IMG/VR virus record: IMGVR_UViG_3300017917_001839
Coordinates: 1-64,000 of that record
Direction: 5' to 3' (one strand)
DNA length: 64,000 bases
Origin: a virus
The notes beneath the pieces were generated by a model. That model did not search any database. It was given only the letters and a program-made list of their open reading frames with translations, and was not told the DNA's origin. This document shows positions 1 through 6,437 of the stretch, one piece after another (the stretch's first letter is position 1; each line of letters opens with the position of its first letter). The position numbers were made by a program, and so were the translations under genes.

Positions 1-365
1 AACTCTTCGTTGTATCCAACATTAATAAATTGCTTAAGACAACATGCGATATTCAAACTACGTAAAATATCGTCAAACTTTTTGCGACTAATCATATAAA
101 CCTTATCTGATCTATTAATTAATCGCTTTAATAATTCGGCGCCGTTGGGTAAACGAAGAACATCTGAAGGATGGCACTTAACCACAGCCATTGGCATTGC
201 TTTTGTGTCGTCCATTAATGTTTTGCAAAATTTATCTACGAATTCCGGTGTATGACTTGATTGGTCGCCGAACACATCTCCATAATACTCTAGCCTGCAA
301 TCGCGGGCAAGGTCCAAACTAAATCGTGAACTTCCTGATCTATAATTATTCAATACAAGATGCAT
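1..365 (-). CDS. Sulfotransferase-like protein, 3' end missing (runs off the left edge)
   Basis: The minus-strand frame opens at ATG 363-365 and stays open to base 1 (121 codons visible). It starts one base after the stop of the upstream gene, so the two are probably translationally coupled. The N-terminus has a short beta strand followed by NNYRSGSSRF (residues 6-15), which looks like the 5'-phosphosulfate-binding loop of PAPS sulfotransferases. Later a strand leads into a hydrophobic segment with SRK, where the 3'-phosphate site would lie. This is motif-level recognition only. Other P-loop-like nucleotide-binding proteins are possible, and the C-terminal half is outside the window. Confidence 0.5.
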   Translation of the reverse strand, partial: MHLVLNNYRSGSSRFSLDLARDCRLEYYGDVFGDQSSHTPEFVDKFCKTLMDDTKAMPMAVVKCHPSDVLRLPNGAELLKRLINRSDKVYMISRKKFDDILRSLNIACCLKQFINVGYNEE

Positions 366-366
366 A

Positions 367-966
367 TTAATCGCTCAATGTAAAATTACAGCATAGCACT
401 ACAGAATCTATCATGCTATTGTTTGGTGTGAATCCCCATGGAATATGTGCCGGAAAGAACACTATTTTGTTTTTTTCCGGTTTAATATAGTGTGTCATTT
501 CCTGAACATTTGGGGGAGTATTGTGTAACTTAGAGCTATGTAAGTCTAAGTATAAAGAACTACCATTGTCAACTGTTTGTAAAAATAATACGCATTGGTA
601 CCAACGAACCTTTTCAACGTTCTGTGGGATCATACCATTTGGCTTTATTCCATACAACCAGATATCAGGTATTTCCATTTTTCTGTTTTTGTTCTTAAAC
701 CTGAAATGTGTAACTGCATTTTCAAAAAACATACCACCAACATATTGGCTAGCCTTTACAATATTCTTGCCCAGTTGTGGTTGTTTTGCGTGTTTATTAG
801 TTGTCCAACCAAATACTGTATCAGTATAGTTACCATTTCGTTTTAAAACTTCTACATCATTAATAATAGATCGAGTTATTTCAGGAGTAAGTTGTGCTGT
901 TCCTTCAAACACCCACTCAGGAAAAACAGGATAACTTGATAATGTTGTTGGTGTTGTTATTTTCAT
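367..966 (-). CDS. Cupin/2OG-Fe(II) oxygenase-like protein, function uncertain
   Basis: This 199-aa protein ends in a pattern typical of double-stranded beta-helix phage oxygenases: a strand KIVFFPAHIPWG (about residues 168-179) with the distal His, followed by PNNS and a final strand VVLCCNFTL. The usual upstream HxD iron-binding pair is not evident. There is LDLH near residue 142 instead, so it may be a degenerate or non-iron cupin. The start ATG lies about 20 bp from a palindromic -10 region shared with the divergent gene at 1042. I am confident it is a gene but not confident of the enzyme class. Confidence 0.5.
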   Translation of the reverse strand: MKITTPTTLSSYPVFPEWVFEGTAQLTPEITRSIINDVEVLKRNGNYTDTVFGWTTNKHAKQPQLGKNIVKASQYVGGMFFENAVTHFRFKNKNRKMEIPDIWLYGIKPNGMIPQNVEKVRWYQCVLFLQTVDNGSSLYLDLHSSKLHNTPPNVQEMTHYIKPEKNKIVFFPAHIPWGFTPNNSMIDSVVLCCNFTLSD

Positions 967-984
967 CGTAATCCTAAATTTTGG

Positions 985-1013
985 TTGACAAACTATTTAA
1001 TACATTATATAAT
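985..1013 (+). promoter_or_regulatory. Sigma-70 promoter TTGACA-N17-TATAAT
   Basis: TTGACA lies at 985-990 and TATAAT at 1008-1013 with 17-bp spacing, a perfect host-type (early phage) promoter for the gene at 1042. The predicted start of transcription is near 1020, giving a leader of about 20 nt with AAGGA at 1023-1027. Confidence 0.85.
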
Positions 1014-1016
1014 GTA
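1001..1016. repeat. 16-bp perfect palindrome over the -10 box
   Basis: TACATTATATAATGTA is a perfect inverted repeat that contains the TATAAT of the rightward promoter, and by symmetry a TATAAT on the minus strand. It sits between divergent genes and could be an operator, although an AT-rich palindrome can arise by chance. Confidence 0.5.
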
Positions 1017-1041
1017 ATACATAAGGATTTGGATTAGACCT

Positions 1042-1272
1042 ATGAACTCTAAAATTGACAAAACTTTAGTAACGCTGGGTGGTATTGCATTTTTAATCAT
1101 CACAGGGTTTACAGCAGGCTCCTATTATACCATGCACAAAATTACCGAAGTTGGTATTGATTTGCCCGAAGAGCTCGAAACCGATAAGATGGATAAAATT
1201 GAGCAAAAGTGCAAGGATGGGCAAGTAATTAGCATCAAAAAGAAGCAGTATTTCTGCATGCCCATGCGCTAA
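1042..1272 (+). CDS. Small single-pass membrane protein
   Basis: The 76-aa product has a positively charged N-terminus, a hydrophobic segment at residues 11-29 (GGIAFLIITGFTAG and following) and a charged, Lys/Asp/Glu-rich tail with two cysteines (KCKDG and YFCMPMR). That predicts one transmembrane helix with a roughly 45-residue tail. It has its own consensus promoter and is the first gene of the rightward block, so early expression is likely. No family is recognised. Confidence 0.75.
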   Translation: MNSKIDKTLVTLGGIAFLIITGFTAGSYYTMHKITEVGIDLPEELETDKMDKIEQKCKDGQVISIKKKQYFCMPMR

Positions 1273-1298
1273 GTTGTTGATTTACAACAGGTTTTTTT
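1268..1298 (+). repeat. Promoter-upstream element, copy 1 (GCTAAGTTGTTGATTTA...GGTTTTTTT)
   Basis: GCTAAGTTGTTGATTTA (1268-1284) followed by GGTTTTTTT (1290-1298) recurs at 27784 and 30075, each time a short distance upstream of a GTTGAC promoter. Here TGTTG-ATTTA-CAACA can also pair as a short hairpin before the T-run, so it may double as a weak terminator of the preceding gene. Confidence 0.6.
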
Positions 1299-1311
1299 GG
1301 TTTAAAACTGG

Positions 1312-1365
1312 TTGACAACAGCTCTAATTCTGCTATACTACATATGTAGGATGAGAGTTAAGGAG
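1312..1365 (+). promoter_or_regulatory. Extended -10 promoter plus 35-bp conserved leader, copy 1
   Basis: TTGACA is at 1312-1317 and TGcTATACT at 1331-1339 (16-bp spacer). The stretch 1331-1365, from the -10 through CATATGTAGGATGAGA to the Shine-Dalgarno AAGGAG, is almost identical to 27861-27895 and 28091-28125. It drives the gene at 1372. Confidence 0.85.
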
Positions 1366-1371
1366 TGAAGA

Positions 1372-1647
1372 ATGCTTTATACAATTGAAATTTACAAAAC
1401 CGACAAGCGCACCAAAATGGGTCAGCGGCTGGTTGGCAAATACGATTACGATCGCAAGGATCGTGCTAGCATGGAGCGTGAAGTCCAGGCACTTTACCCC
1501 ACTTACAAAACCAAAGACGGTTACATTTTTAACATCGTTGAAACTATGGTGACCCGCACTAATGCAGTGAGCGGCAAGACTTTCCAAGAGCGTTACGACA
1601 CGCCCTACTACTGCTCGCCTAGTTCAGAATCTTATTGGAGCATGTGA
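1372..1647 (+). CDS. Conserved phage hypothetical protein, 91 aa
   Basis: ATG 1372 lies 6 bp after AAGGAG in the conserved leader. The product is basic in its first half (KTDKRTKMGQR, DYDRKDR) and Tyr/Ser-rich at the end. No membrane segment or known domain is visible. It shares its promoter-leader cassette with the small genes at 27902 and 28132, which suggests co-regulated early expression. Confidence 0.7.
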   Translation: MLYTIEIYKTDKRTKMGQRLVGKYDYDRKDRASMEREVQALYPTYKTKDGYIFNIVETMVTRTNAVSGKTFQERYDTPYYCSPSSESYWSM

Positions 1648-1649
1648 GC

Positions 1650-2069
1650 ATGACTAAGATTGTATATAATGCCTGTTATGGTGGTTTTGGTCTTTCCGAT
1701 GAGGCTATTATGCGTTACGCTGAAATCAAAGGTATCACGCTGTATCCCTCCGCTAGTCGATTTGGATTAACCATCTACTATCTTTGTCCGCCTGAAGATT
1801 ATGATCGTATCCTTGCTGAAGAAAATAGCAAGCCTATTGGTCCGGGGAGGTATGCTCAGTCAAACGAATTGTATTTTAGTGATCGCGATATTGACAGGGC
1901 CGATCCTGTGTTAGCACAGGTTGTCGAGGAACTAGGCGATCGTGCTAATGGCTCGCACGCCAAGTTGAGGATTGAAGAACTTCCCGCAGGTACATTGTAT
2001 CGTATCGATGAATATGATGGAATCGAATCTGTAATGACTCAAGGTGCTTATGAATGGAAGGTTGCGTAA
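1650..2069 (+). CDS. Conserved phage protein, YNACYGGFGLS family
   Basis: The start at ATG 1650 is preferred because GGAG (1637-1640) precedes it at a usable distance; the frame is also open from TTG 1635. The roughly 139-aa product begins KIVYNACYGGFGLSDEA and carries FSDRDIDRADPVL and a C-terminal RIEELPAGTLYRIDEYDG segment. I recognise these as characteristic of a conserved uncharacterised protein of many large phages and some bacteria. The function is unknown. Its stop overlaps the next start (TAATG), so the genes are coupled. Confidence 0.75.
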   Translation: MTKIVYNACYGGFGLSDEAIMRYAEIKGITLYPSASRFGLTIYYLCPPEDYDRILAEENSKPIGPGRYAQSNELYFSDRDIDRADPVLAQVVEELGDRANGSHAKLRIEELPAGTLYRIDEYDGIESVMTQGAYEWKVA

Positions 2070-2353
2070 TGTTTCGTATCAATGATAACAAAGGCTTTCA
2101 AATTAAATTTGATAATGGTTACACTGTAAGCGTACAGTTTGGCCCAGGCAACTACGGCAGTAACTATAGCCTAGGATTTGAAGAAATGGGTCGGCCTATG
2201 ATTGCAGCCAGTGCAGAAACTGCCCTAATTGACCCAGACGGTAACTTTGTAGAATACAACGGTGATGACGTACAAGGTCATCGCACATCGAGTGATGTGC
2301 TGGAATTGCTAAACTACGCGGCTGCTCTAAAAGGAACTAAAAATGACGGTTGA
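2069..2353 (+). CDS. Hypothetical protein, 94 aa
   Basis: The start ATG 2069 overlaps the previous stop codon. The acidic, Gly/Asn-rich protein contains FDNGYTVSVQFGPGNYGSNY near the N-terminus and a DPDGNFVEYNGDDV segment, giving a mostly beta-strand character. The TSSDVLELLNYAAALKG tail looks helical. Its context is the run of small early genes. No known family is recognised. Confidence 0.65.
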   Translation: MFRINDNKGFQIKFDNGYTVSVQFGPGNYGSNYSLGFEEMGRPMIAASAETALIDPDGNFVEYNGDDVQGHRTSSDVLELLNYAAALKGTKNDG

Positions 2354-2573
2354 ATATAAAGGTAAAGTGTACAACGATCGACACGGCGGTCCTTTTGATC
2401 GCGGCAGTGCCGATAGCTATTATGGTCGCCCATTCAAACCTCACTACTTTGAAGGTGCTACGTATAGCACGCCTGAAGTGATTCCGGCAGAAGGTAGTGA
2501 CGAATACGAAGCCTACGAAGCAGGTTTCATGTATAACGAAATGAACGGTGATAAAAAGGATTGGGGTCGTTAA
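2343..2573 (+). CDS. Hypothetical protein, 76 aa
   Basis: ATG 2343 overlaps the preceding gene by 11 bp. The protein is rich in Gly, Tyr and Asp (HGGPFDRGSADSYYGRPF; EYEAYEAGFMYNEM). The tail pattern, an alternating Tyr/Ala helix ahead of a charged end, is typical of small cyanophage-type proteins. No known domain is visible. Confidence 0.65.
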   Translation: MTVEYKGKVYNDRHGGPFDRGSADSYYGRPFKPHYFEGATYSTPEVIPAEGSDEYEAYEAGFMYNEMNGDKKDWGR

Positions 2574-2575
2574 TA

Positions 2576-3178
2576 GTGCGAGTAAATAAAAACAAAATTA
2601 TTTTAACTGACGTTGATGGTGTGCTTCTCGACTGGGAAGAAGGTTTTGGCATCTGGATGGAACATCACGGTCATACAATGGTTGATGGCGGTAAGCTAAT
2701 TTATAACATCGGTGACCGCTACAGCATTACTAACGAGCAGGGTAAGCAGTTAATCAAGCAGTTTAACGAAAGTGCCGCTATTGGCTTTTTGCCTCCTGTG
2801 CGTGACGCACAGTACTATGTAAAGTTACTGGCAGAAAAGCATCAGTATCGTTTCCTTGCTGTTACTTCGTTGAGCTTGGATCCGTATGCTAAAAAGTTGC
2901 GAACTCGTAACTTGATGAAGATTTTTGGTAACGACACGTTCATTGATGTTATCTGTTTAGACACTGGTGCCGACAAGGACGAAGTACTTGCAGAACTTGC
3001 ACAGACTTACAAAGGCAACTGGTGGGTTGAAGACAAGCCAGAGAATGTTGATGCAGGCGTTAATGTTGGGTTTAAAGGTGTGCTAGTAGAACATGGTCAT
3101 AACATGGACTACAAGGGCAACGCAATCATTGTCAAAAACTGGGAAGAAATTTATGACGTCATCACCACAAACGTTTGA
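2576..3178 (+). CDS. HAD-superfamily phosphatase-like protein
   Basis: The protein opens with a strand into DVDGVLLDW, where D12 and D14 are the nucleophile and acid/base of HAD motif I. A later VTSLSLDP segment fits motif II, and WWVEDKPENVDAG fits motif IV. The length of about 200 aa matches small phage HAD hydrolases such as nucleotidases. GTG 2576 is chosen because the HAD strand follows directly. TTG 2561 is the alternative, and neither has an ideal Shine-Dalgarno. The substrate is unknown; nucleotide dephosphorylation is a guess from the family. Confidence 0.7.
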   Translation: MRVNKNKIILTDVDGVLLDWEEGFGIWMEHHGHTMVDGGKLIYNIGDRYSITNEQGKQLIKQFNESAAIGFLPPVRDAQYYVKLLAEKHQYRFLAVTSLSLDPYAKKLRTRNLMKIFGNDTFIDVICLDTGADKDEVLAELAQTYKGNWWVEDKPENVDAGVNVGFKGVLVEHGHNMDYKGNAIIVKNWEEIYDVITTNV

Positions 3179-3824
3179 GTTCGCTGTCGCTGATGTTGTT
3201 GCTGCCTCATGTGCAGCCTTTAGGGTCAACGGCTTTGTTAAGCGCGACGACCCCGAAGTTTACGCTAAGACTAAAGTAGCAAACAGCAATATGCTCTATA
3301 CGCATTTTTGCAACGACACTAAGTTGGAAATTTTACCTGTTGACGTAGAAAAAGCAGAGCTGCTAATTGAATATCTTAAGGGTCTTAGCTTTAAGGCATT
3401 CGAACGTACACTCACTAGTTTTGAGACTAACGTTCTCAAGTTTGTAACCAGCGAAAAGGTTGGTAAGGATCTGCTGGGTATTGCAGCCAGTCTGCCCAGC
3501 GTTTACGAACGTAAGCTGGAAGCCGATGCTTGGACTGCCCGCGAAGCAGAACTTGCTAGCACCAGCGAATATGTTGGTACAGTTGGCACCCGGGCCGAGT
3601 TTGAGCTTAAGATTGAGAACGTTAGGTACATCGCAAAGACTGACAGCAGTCTCTACAGTTGCAGTGAAAATGGCAAAAACATTGTGAAGTTCTTTTCTGT
3701 AGAAAAAATGGGCGCGGTTGGAGATACTGTTAAGATTACAGGCTTTATTAAGAACCAAAGCCTTAGCAAGTACAGCTCAGGCAAAGAAACAATGATTAAT
3801 CGTGTAAAGTTGAACAATAAGTAA
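3153..3824 (+). CDS. Conserved phage hypothetical protein, 223 aa
   Basis: ATG 3153 overlaps the HAD gene by 26 bp and is preceded by GGAAGAAA. The N-terminal two thirds is helical and charged. The last roughly 80 residues (from YVGTVGTRAEFELKIENV) look like a small all-beta module with KFFSVEKMGAVGDTVKITGFIKNQ. That pattern resembles an OB-fold or nucleic-acid-binding domain, but this is inference from pattern only. It ends the operon, which is closed by the terminator at 3840. Confidence 0.65.
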   Translation: MTSSPQTFEFAVADVVAASCAAFRVNGFVKRDDPEVYAKTKVANSNMLYTHFCNDTKLEILPVDVEKAELLIEYLKGLSFKAFERTLTSFETNVLKFVTSEKVGKDLLGIAASLPSVYERKLEADAWTAREAELASTSEYVGTVGTRAEFELKIENVRYIAKTDSSLYSCSENGKNIVKFFSVEKMGAVGDTVKITGFIKNQSLSKYSSGKETMINRVKLNNK

Positions 3825-3839
3825 TTGAACTCCTATTAA

Positions 3840-3864
3840 CCCCCGTAGTAATACGGGGGTTTTT
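3840..3864 (+). terminator. Rho-independent terminator
   Basis: CCCCCGTA-(gtaa)-TACGGGGG (stem 3840-3847 with 3852-3859) is followed by TTTTT. It is a strong intrinsic terminator closing the 1372-3824 gene group. Confidence 0.9.
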
Positions 3865-3879
3865 CTATCACCTTTTCTT

Positions 3880-3887
3880 GATAAATA
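3880..3887 (+). promoter_or_regulatory. T4-late-like promoter box GATAAATA
   Basis: TTGATAAATAG lies between the terminator and the gene at 3915, 28 bp before its ATG. It matches the TATAAATA-type late -10 of T4-like phages, has no -35, and recurs before several other genes in this window. Confidence 0.65.
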
Positions 3888-3914
3888 GTTATATAACTAG
3901 AAAAGGGGCAGTTT

Positions 3915-4241
3915 ATGTCTGGTGGAAAAAGATTACAAAGTGGTTCACAGTACGATCAATTTGATGTAGACGGCGACGGCATTGTTTCCGATGAGGAAAT
4001 GCTAAAAGCCGAAAAGATGATCGAGCTCGAGAACAAAGATAAAAAAGAAGACCAACTTCGTCAAATGGCTTGGGTAGCTATGCTATCAATGGTTGCATTT
4101 ACAATTGCACTATTCTTGCCTTTCCTCAGCGTCGAGCGTCTAACAGCACTGGATAACCTACTAAGCATGTTCTATATTGCACAGGCTGGTGTTGTTGCAA
4201 CATTCTTTGGTTCACAGGCTTACATGTCAAAGGGCCAATAA
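3915..4241 (+). CDS. EF-hand plus transmembrane protein
   Basis: The 108-aa protein carries one canonical EF-hand loop (D17-D19-D21-I23-S25-E28). A charged helix and two hydrophobic segments follow, at about 51-69 (WVAMLSMVAFTIALFLPF) and 84-102 (FYIAQAGVVATFFGSQAY). It is therefore a calcium-binding membrane-associated protein. Similar small EF-hand membrane proteins occur in marine T4-like phages. The late-type promoter and the neighbouring structural gene at 4562 suggest late expression. The role is unknown. Confidence 0.75.
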   Translation: MSGGKRLQSGSQYDQFDVDGDGIVSDEEMLKAEKMIELENKDKKEDQLRQMAWVAMLSMVAFTIALFLPFLSVERLTALDNLLSMFYIAQAGVVATFFGSQAYMSKGQ

Positions 4242-4251
4242 GGTAATTTAA

Positions 4252-4560
4252 ATGGCATTTGTTAAACACTTTTGTAGACTATTAACCAATCACGAGCTCA
4301 GCGATGAAGATGTGATTGAATTCTATGATGTAGTGCAAAGCATAGTGCCAACTAAATTGCTAACGGCATATACAAGCGATAATCAAGAAGTGGTCAGTGT
4401 AGAGGTAATAGCCTACACTGACCCAGATAGCTCTTCACAAAATGTGTATGAAATATTACTGGAAGGTGATATTTCGCCCGAAGAAGGCGATGCTATCTCA
4501 AACGAGCTATTAAACTCATTTGAGTTTGACTTCGATTTCGAAGCAAGCATAGAGATATAA
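4252..4560 (+). CDS. Hypothetical acidic protein, 102 aa
   Basis: The protein starts with an amphipathic segment (FVKHFCRLLTNHELSDEDVIEF). The rest is acidic, with alternating strands ending in FEFDFDFEASIEI. It is encoded 2 bp before the structural gene at 4562 and is probably co-translated with it, perhaps as a tail- or baseplate-associated accessory. No family is recognised. Confidence 0.65.
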   Translation: MAFVKHFCRLLTNHELSDEDVIEFYDVVQSIVPTKLLTAYTSDNQEVVSVEVIAYTDPDSSSQNVYEILLEGDISPEEGDAISNELLNSFEFDFDFEASIEI

Positions 4561-4561
4561 T

Positions 4562-5872
4562 ATGACTATAACATCATACAATCACCCTTACGGCGAACAT
4601 TTAAATAACCTGCATCATGCGATGGAATACAATGCTGCCGGGCAACCAGTAGTTCGTGTTACTACTTCGCCAGGGCGTTCAACTAATGATGGTGGACGAG
4701 ATGCATTTGGTAGACTACGAGTAGCAACACCACTGACACTGTTTGATGCACAGCAACGATATACAAAAAGGGATGACCTTTTTGCTACGTCAATTACAGG
4801 CACAGGCAGTAGTGTCAATTATCTACCAAACGAAAGTAGCACACAATTAATTGTTGGTACTGATAGTGGCTGTAAAGTAACCAGAGAAACATATCGTGTG
4901 TTTGCTTATCAGCCCGGTAAGAGTTTGCAAACATTAATGACATTTGTTATGGACGAAGGTCAAAATAATCTTGCACAGCGAGTAGGTTACTTCAACGATT
5001 ATAATGGATTATATTTTGCAAATATCAATGGTGTAAATTGTTTCGTAAAGCGTTCGTACATCAACGGATCTGTGCAGGAAACCGTTGTAGAGCAAAGTGA
5101 CTGGAATATTGACCGTGTTGATGGTACATCGGCTAGCGGTGTAAATCTCGATACTACTAAAGCACAAATTTTCTTTATGGATATTGAATGGCTTGGTGTT
5201 GGTATTGTGCGTATGGGATTTGTTATAGACGGTAATTATATATTATGTCATGCGTTTGGACATGCTAATAATATTGATAGCGTTTATATGACCACAGCGT
5301 GTTTGCCTGTTAGATATCAAATTGAAAATACTGGTAACACTGTTGCTAGCAGTTCAATGAAAATGATTTGTTCTACTATAATCAGCGAAGGCGGCTATCA
5401 GCTACGAGGCAGACAACGAGCTGTAGGTAGACCAGTTACTGCTATCATGAATCTACCTACCGCAGGTACATTCTATCCCCTAGTATCAATCAAACTAAAA
5501 GATTCTTCATTGGATGCAATTGCAGTTATTAAAAACATCAGTATGTTAGGTGTTGCTAACAACGGCAAGATGCAGTATAAATTAGTAGCTAACGCAACTA
5601 TCACAGGTGGCAGCTGGGTTGAGGAAGCCGACAGTCATGTTGCATACAATATTACAGCTAACACTATGAGCAACGGTCATACTTTAACCACAGGCTATGT
5701 GGGCATCAATAACCAAAGCGGTCAAACAATCGATTTGAATACTGAAGATTTTGATTACCAGTTAGAACGAAATGGTTTATCAAACACAGCAATAACATAT
5801 ACACTTGCTGTTGCAGCCGCAGCTGATAACGACGATGCTATTGGATCCATTGATTGGGAAGAAGTTTTCTAA
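4562..5872 (+). CDS. Virion structural protein (tail/baseplate type)
   Basis: The 436-aa, beta-rich, low-cysteine protein has an N-terminal DAFGRLRVATPLTLFDAQ segment (about residues 48-65) that I recognise from phage virion structural proteins of marine myoviruses. The middle contains many aromatic strand segments (YNGLYFANINGV, FFMDIEWLGVGIVRMGFVIDG) and the C-terminus is Thr/Asn-rich. No catalytic motif is visible. It lies downstream of a late-type promoter with small partner genes on both sides. The exact particle location cannot be assigned from sequence. Confidence 0.7.
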   Translation: MTITSYNHPYGEHLNNLHHAMEYNAAGQPVVRVTTSPGRSTNDGGRDAFGRLRVATPLTLFDAQQRYTKRDDLFATSITGTGSSVNYLPNESSTQLIVGTDSGCKVTRETYRVFAYQPGKSLQTLMTFVMDEGQNNLAQRVGYFNDYNGLYFANINGVNCFVKRSYINGSVQETVVEQSDWNIDRVDGTSASGVNLDTTKAQIFFMDIEWLGVGIVRMGFVIDGNYILCHAFGHANNIDSVYMTTACLPVRYQIENTGNTVASSSMKMICSTIISEGGYQLRGRQRAVGRPVTAIMNLPTAGTFYPLVSIKLKDSSLDAIAVIKNISMLGVANNGKMQYKLVANATITGGSWVEEADSHVAYNITANTMSNGHTLTTGYVGINNQSGQTIDLNTEDFDYQLERNGLSNTAITYTLAVAAAADNDDAIGSIDWEEVF

Positions 5873-5875
5873 ACA

Positions 5876-6079
5876 ATGAGAGTTGAAGTTCATTTTATTG
5901 GCAACCAATTCGTTGCTTATGATGAACGCGGCAATCAAATACGAGATCGTTACATTCTAGATCAAATAAGTTTTGGTCAATACCCCGGATTCAAAACTTC
6001 CTACTATGTTGAAGTTGCCGAGAATCCTAGTCCCCAAATCCCACTAAACATATATATTAACACAAACACAACGAGGTAA
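5876..6079 (+). CDS. Hypothetical protein, 67 aa
   Basis: ATG 5876 follows the structural gene by 3 bp. The product is a small beta-rich protein (RVEVHFIGNQFVAYDERGN...) with an Asn/Thr-rich end. It is likely co-expressed with the structural gene; no family is recognised. Confidence 0.65.
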   Translation: MRVEVHFIGNQFVAYDERGNQIRDRYILDQISFGQYPGFKTSYYVEVAENPSPQIPLNIYINTNTTR

Positions 6080-6081
6080 AA

Positions 6082-6345
6082 ATGGCTTATAATAGAATTT
6101 TTAATGCTGAAGAAAAAGCACGCCTTAAGAGACTAATCGACGAAGGCTGTCAAGTTCAGTATGAAATTGAAACCTTAAAGGAAGGTCTCAGCGAAACAGT
6201 AAAGGCTATCGCTGAAGAGATGGACGTTAAAGCCGCTACACTTAACAAAGCCATTAAGGTAGCACACAAGGCCAAGTTTGGTGAAGAGCGCGACAAGTTT
6301 GACGAGCTCGAGACTATCCTTGAAGCTGTTGGTAAAACGCTTTAA
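6082..6345 (+). CDS. dsbA: DsbA-like dsDNA-binding late transcription regulator
   Basis: The 87-aa, highly charged, all-helical protein has an N-terminal helix EEKARLKRLIDEGCQVQYEIE and a C-terminal segment ALNKAIKVAHKAKFGEERDKFDELETILEAVGK. The order and length (T4 DsbA is 89 aa) match the double-stranded DNA-binding protein that acts at T4 late promoters. The R-D-x-F-x-E-x-E-like pattern near the end is the most telling. It lies immediately upstream of the DNA polymerase gene and is followed by a terminator/promoter switch. Confidence 0.75.
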   Translation: MAYNRIFNAEEKARLKRLIDEGCQVQYEIETLKEGLSETVKAIAEEMDVKAATLNKAIKVAHKAKFGEERDKFDELETILEAVGKTL

Positions 6346-6353
6346 TAATCACA

Positions 6354-6380
6354 GGGAGGTACTTGACTACCTCCCTATTT
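6354..6380 (+). terminator. Hairpin terminator overlapping a promoter
   Basis: GGGAGGTA (6354-6361) pairs with TACCTCCC (6368-6375) around a CTTGAC loop and is followed by TATTTTAAT. It is an 8-bp perfect stem with a weak T-tract after dsbA. The loop contains most of the -35 box of the next promoter. Confidence 0.7.
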
Positions 6381-6391
6381 TAATATATAAT
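6363..6391 (+). promoter_or_regulatory. Sigma-70 promoter TTGACT-N17-TATAAT for DNA polymerase
   Basis: TTGACT (6363-6368) and TATAAT (6386-6391) have the ideal 17-bp spacing and direct the polymerase gene. The -35 is embedded in the loop and stem of the preceding terminator hairpin. Confidence 0.8.
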
Positions 6392-6437
6392 ACATTGGTA
6401 GTGCGTCAGCCGCAAATGATGCTTGGAGAAAATTTAA

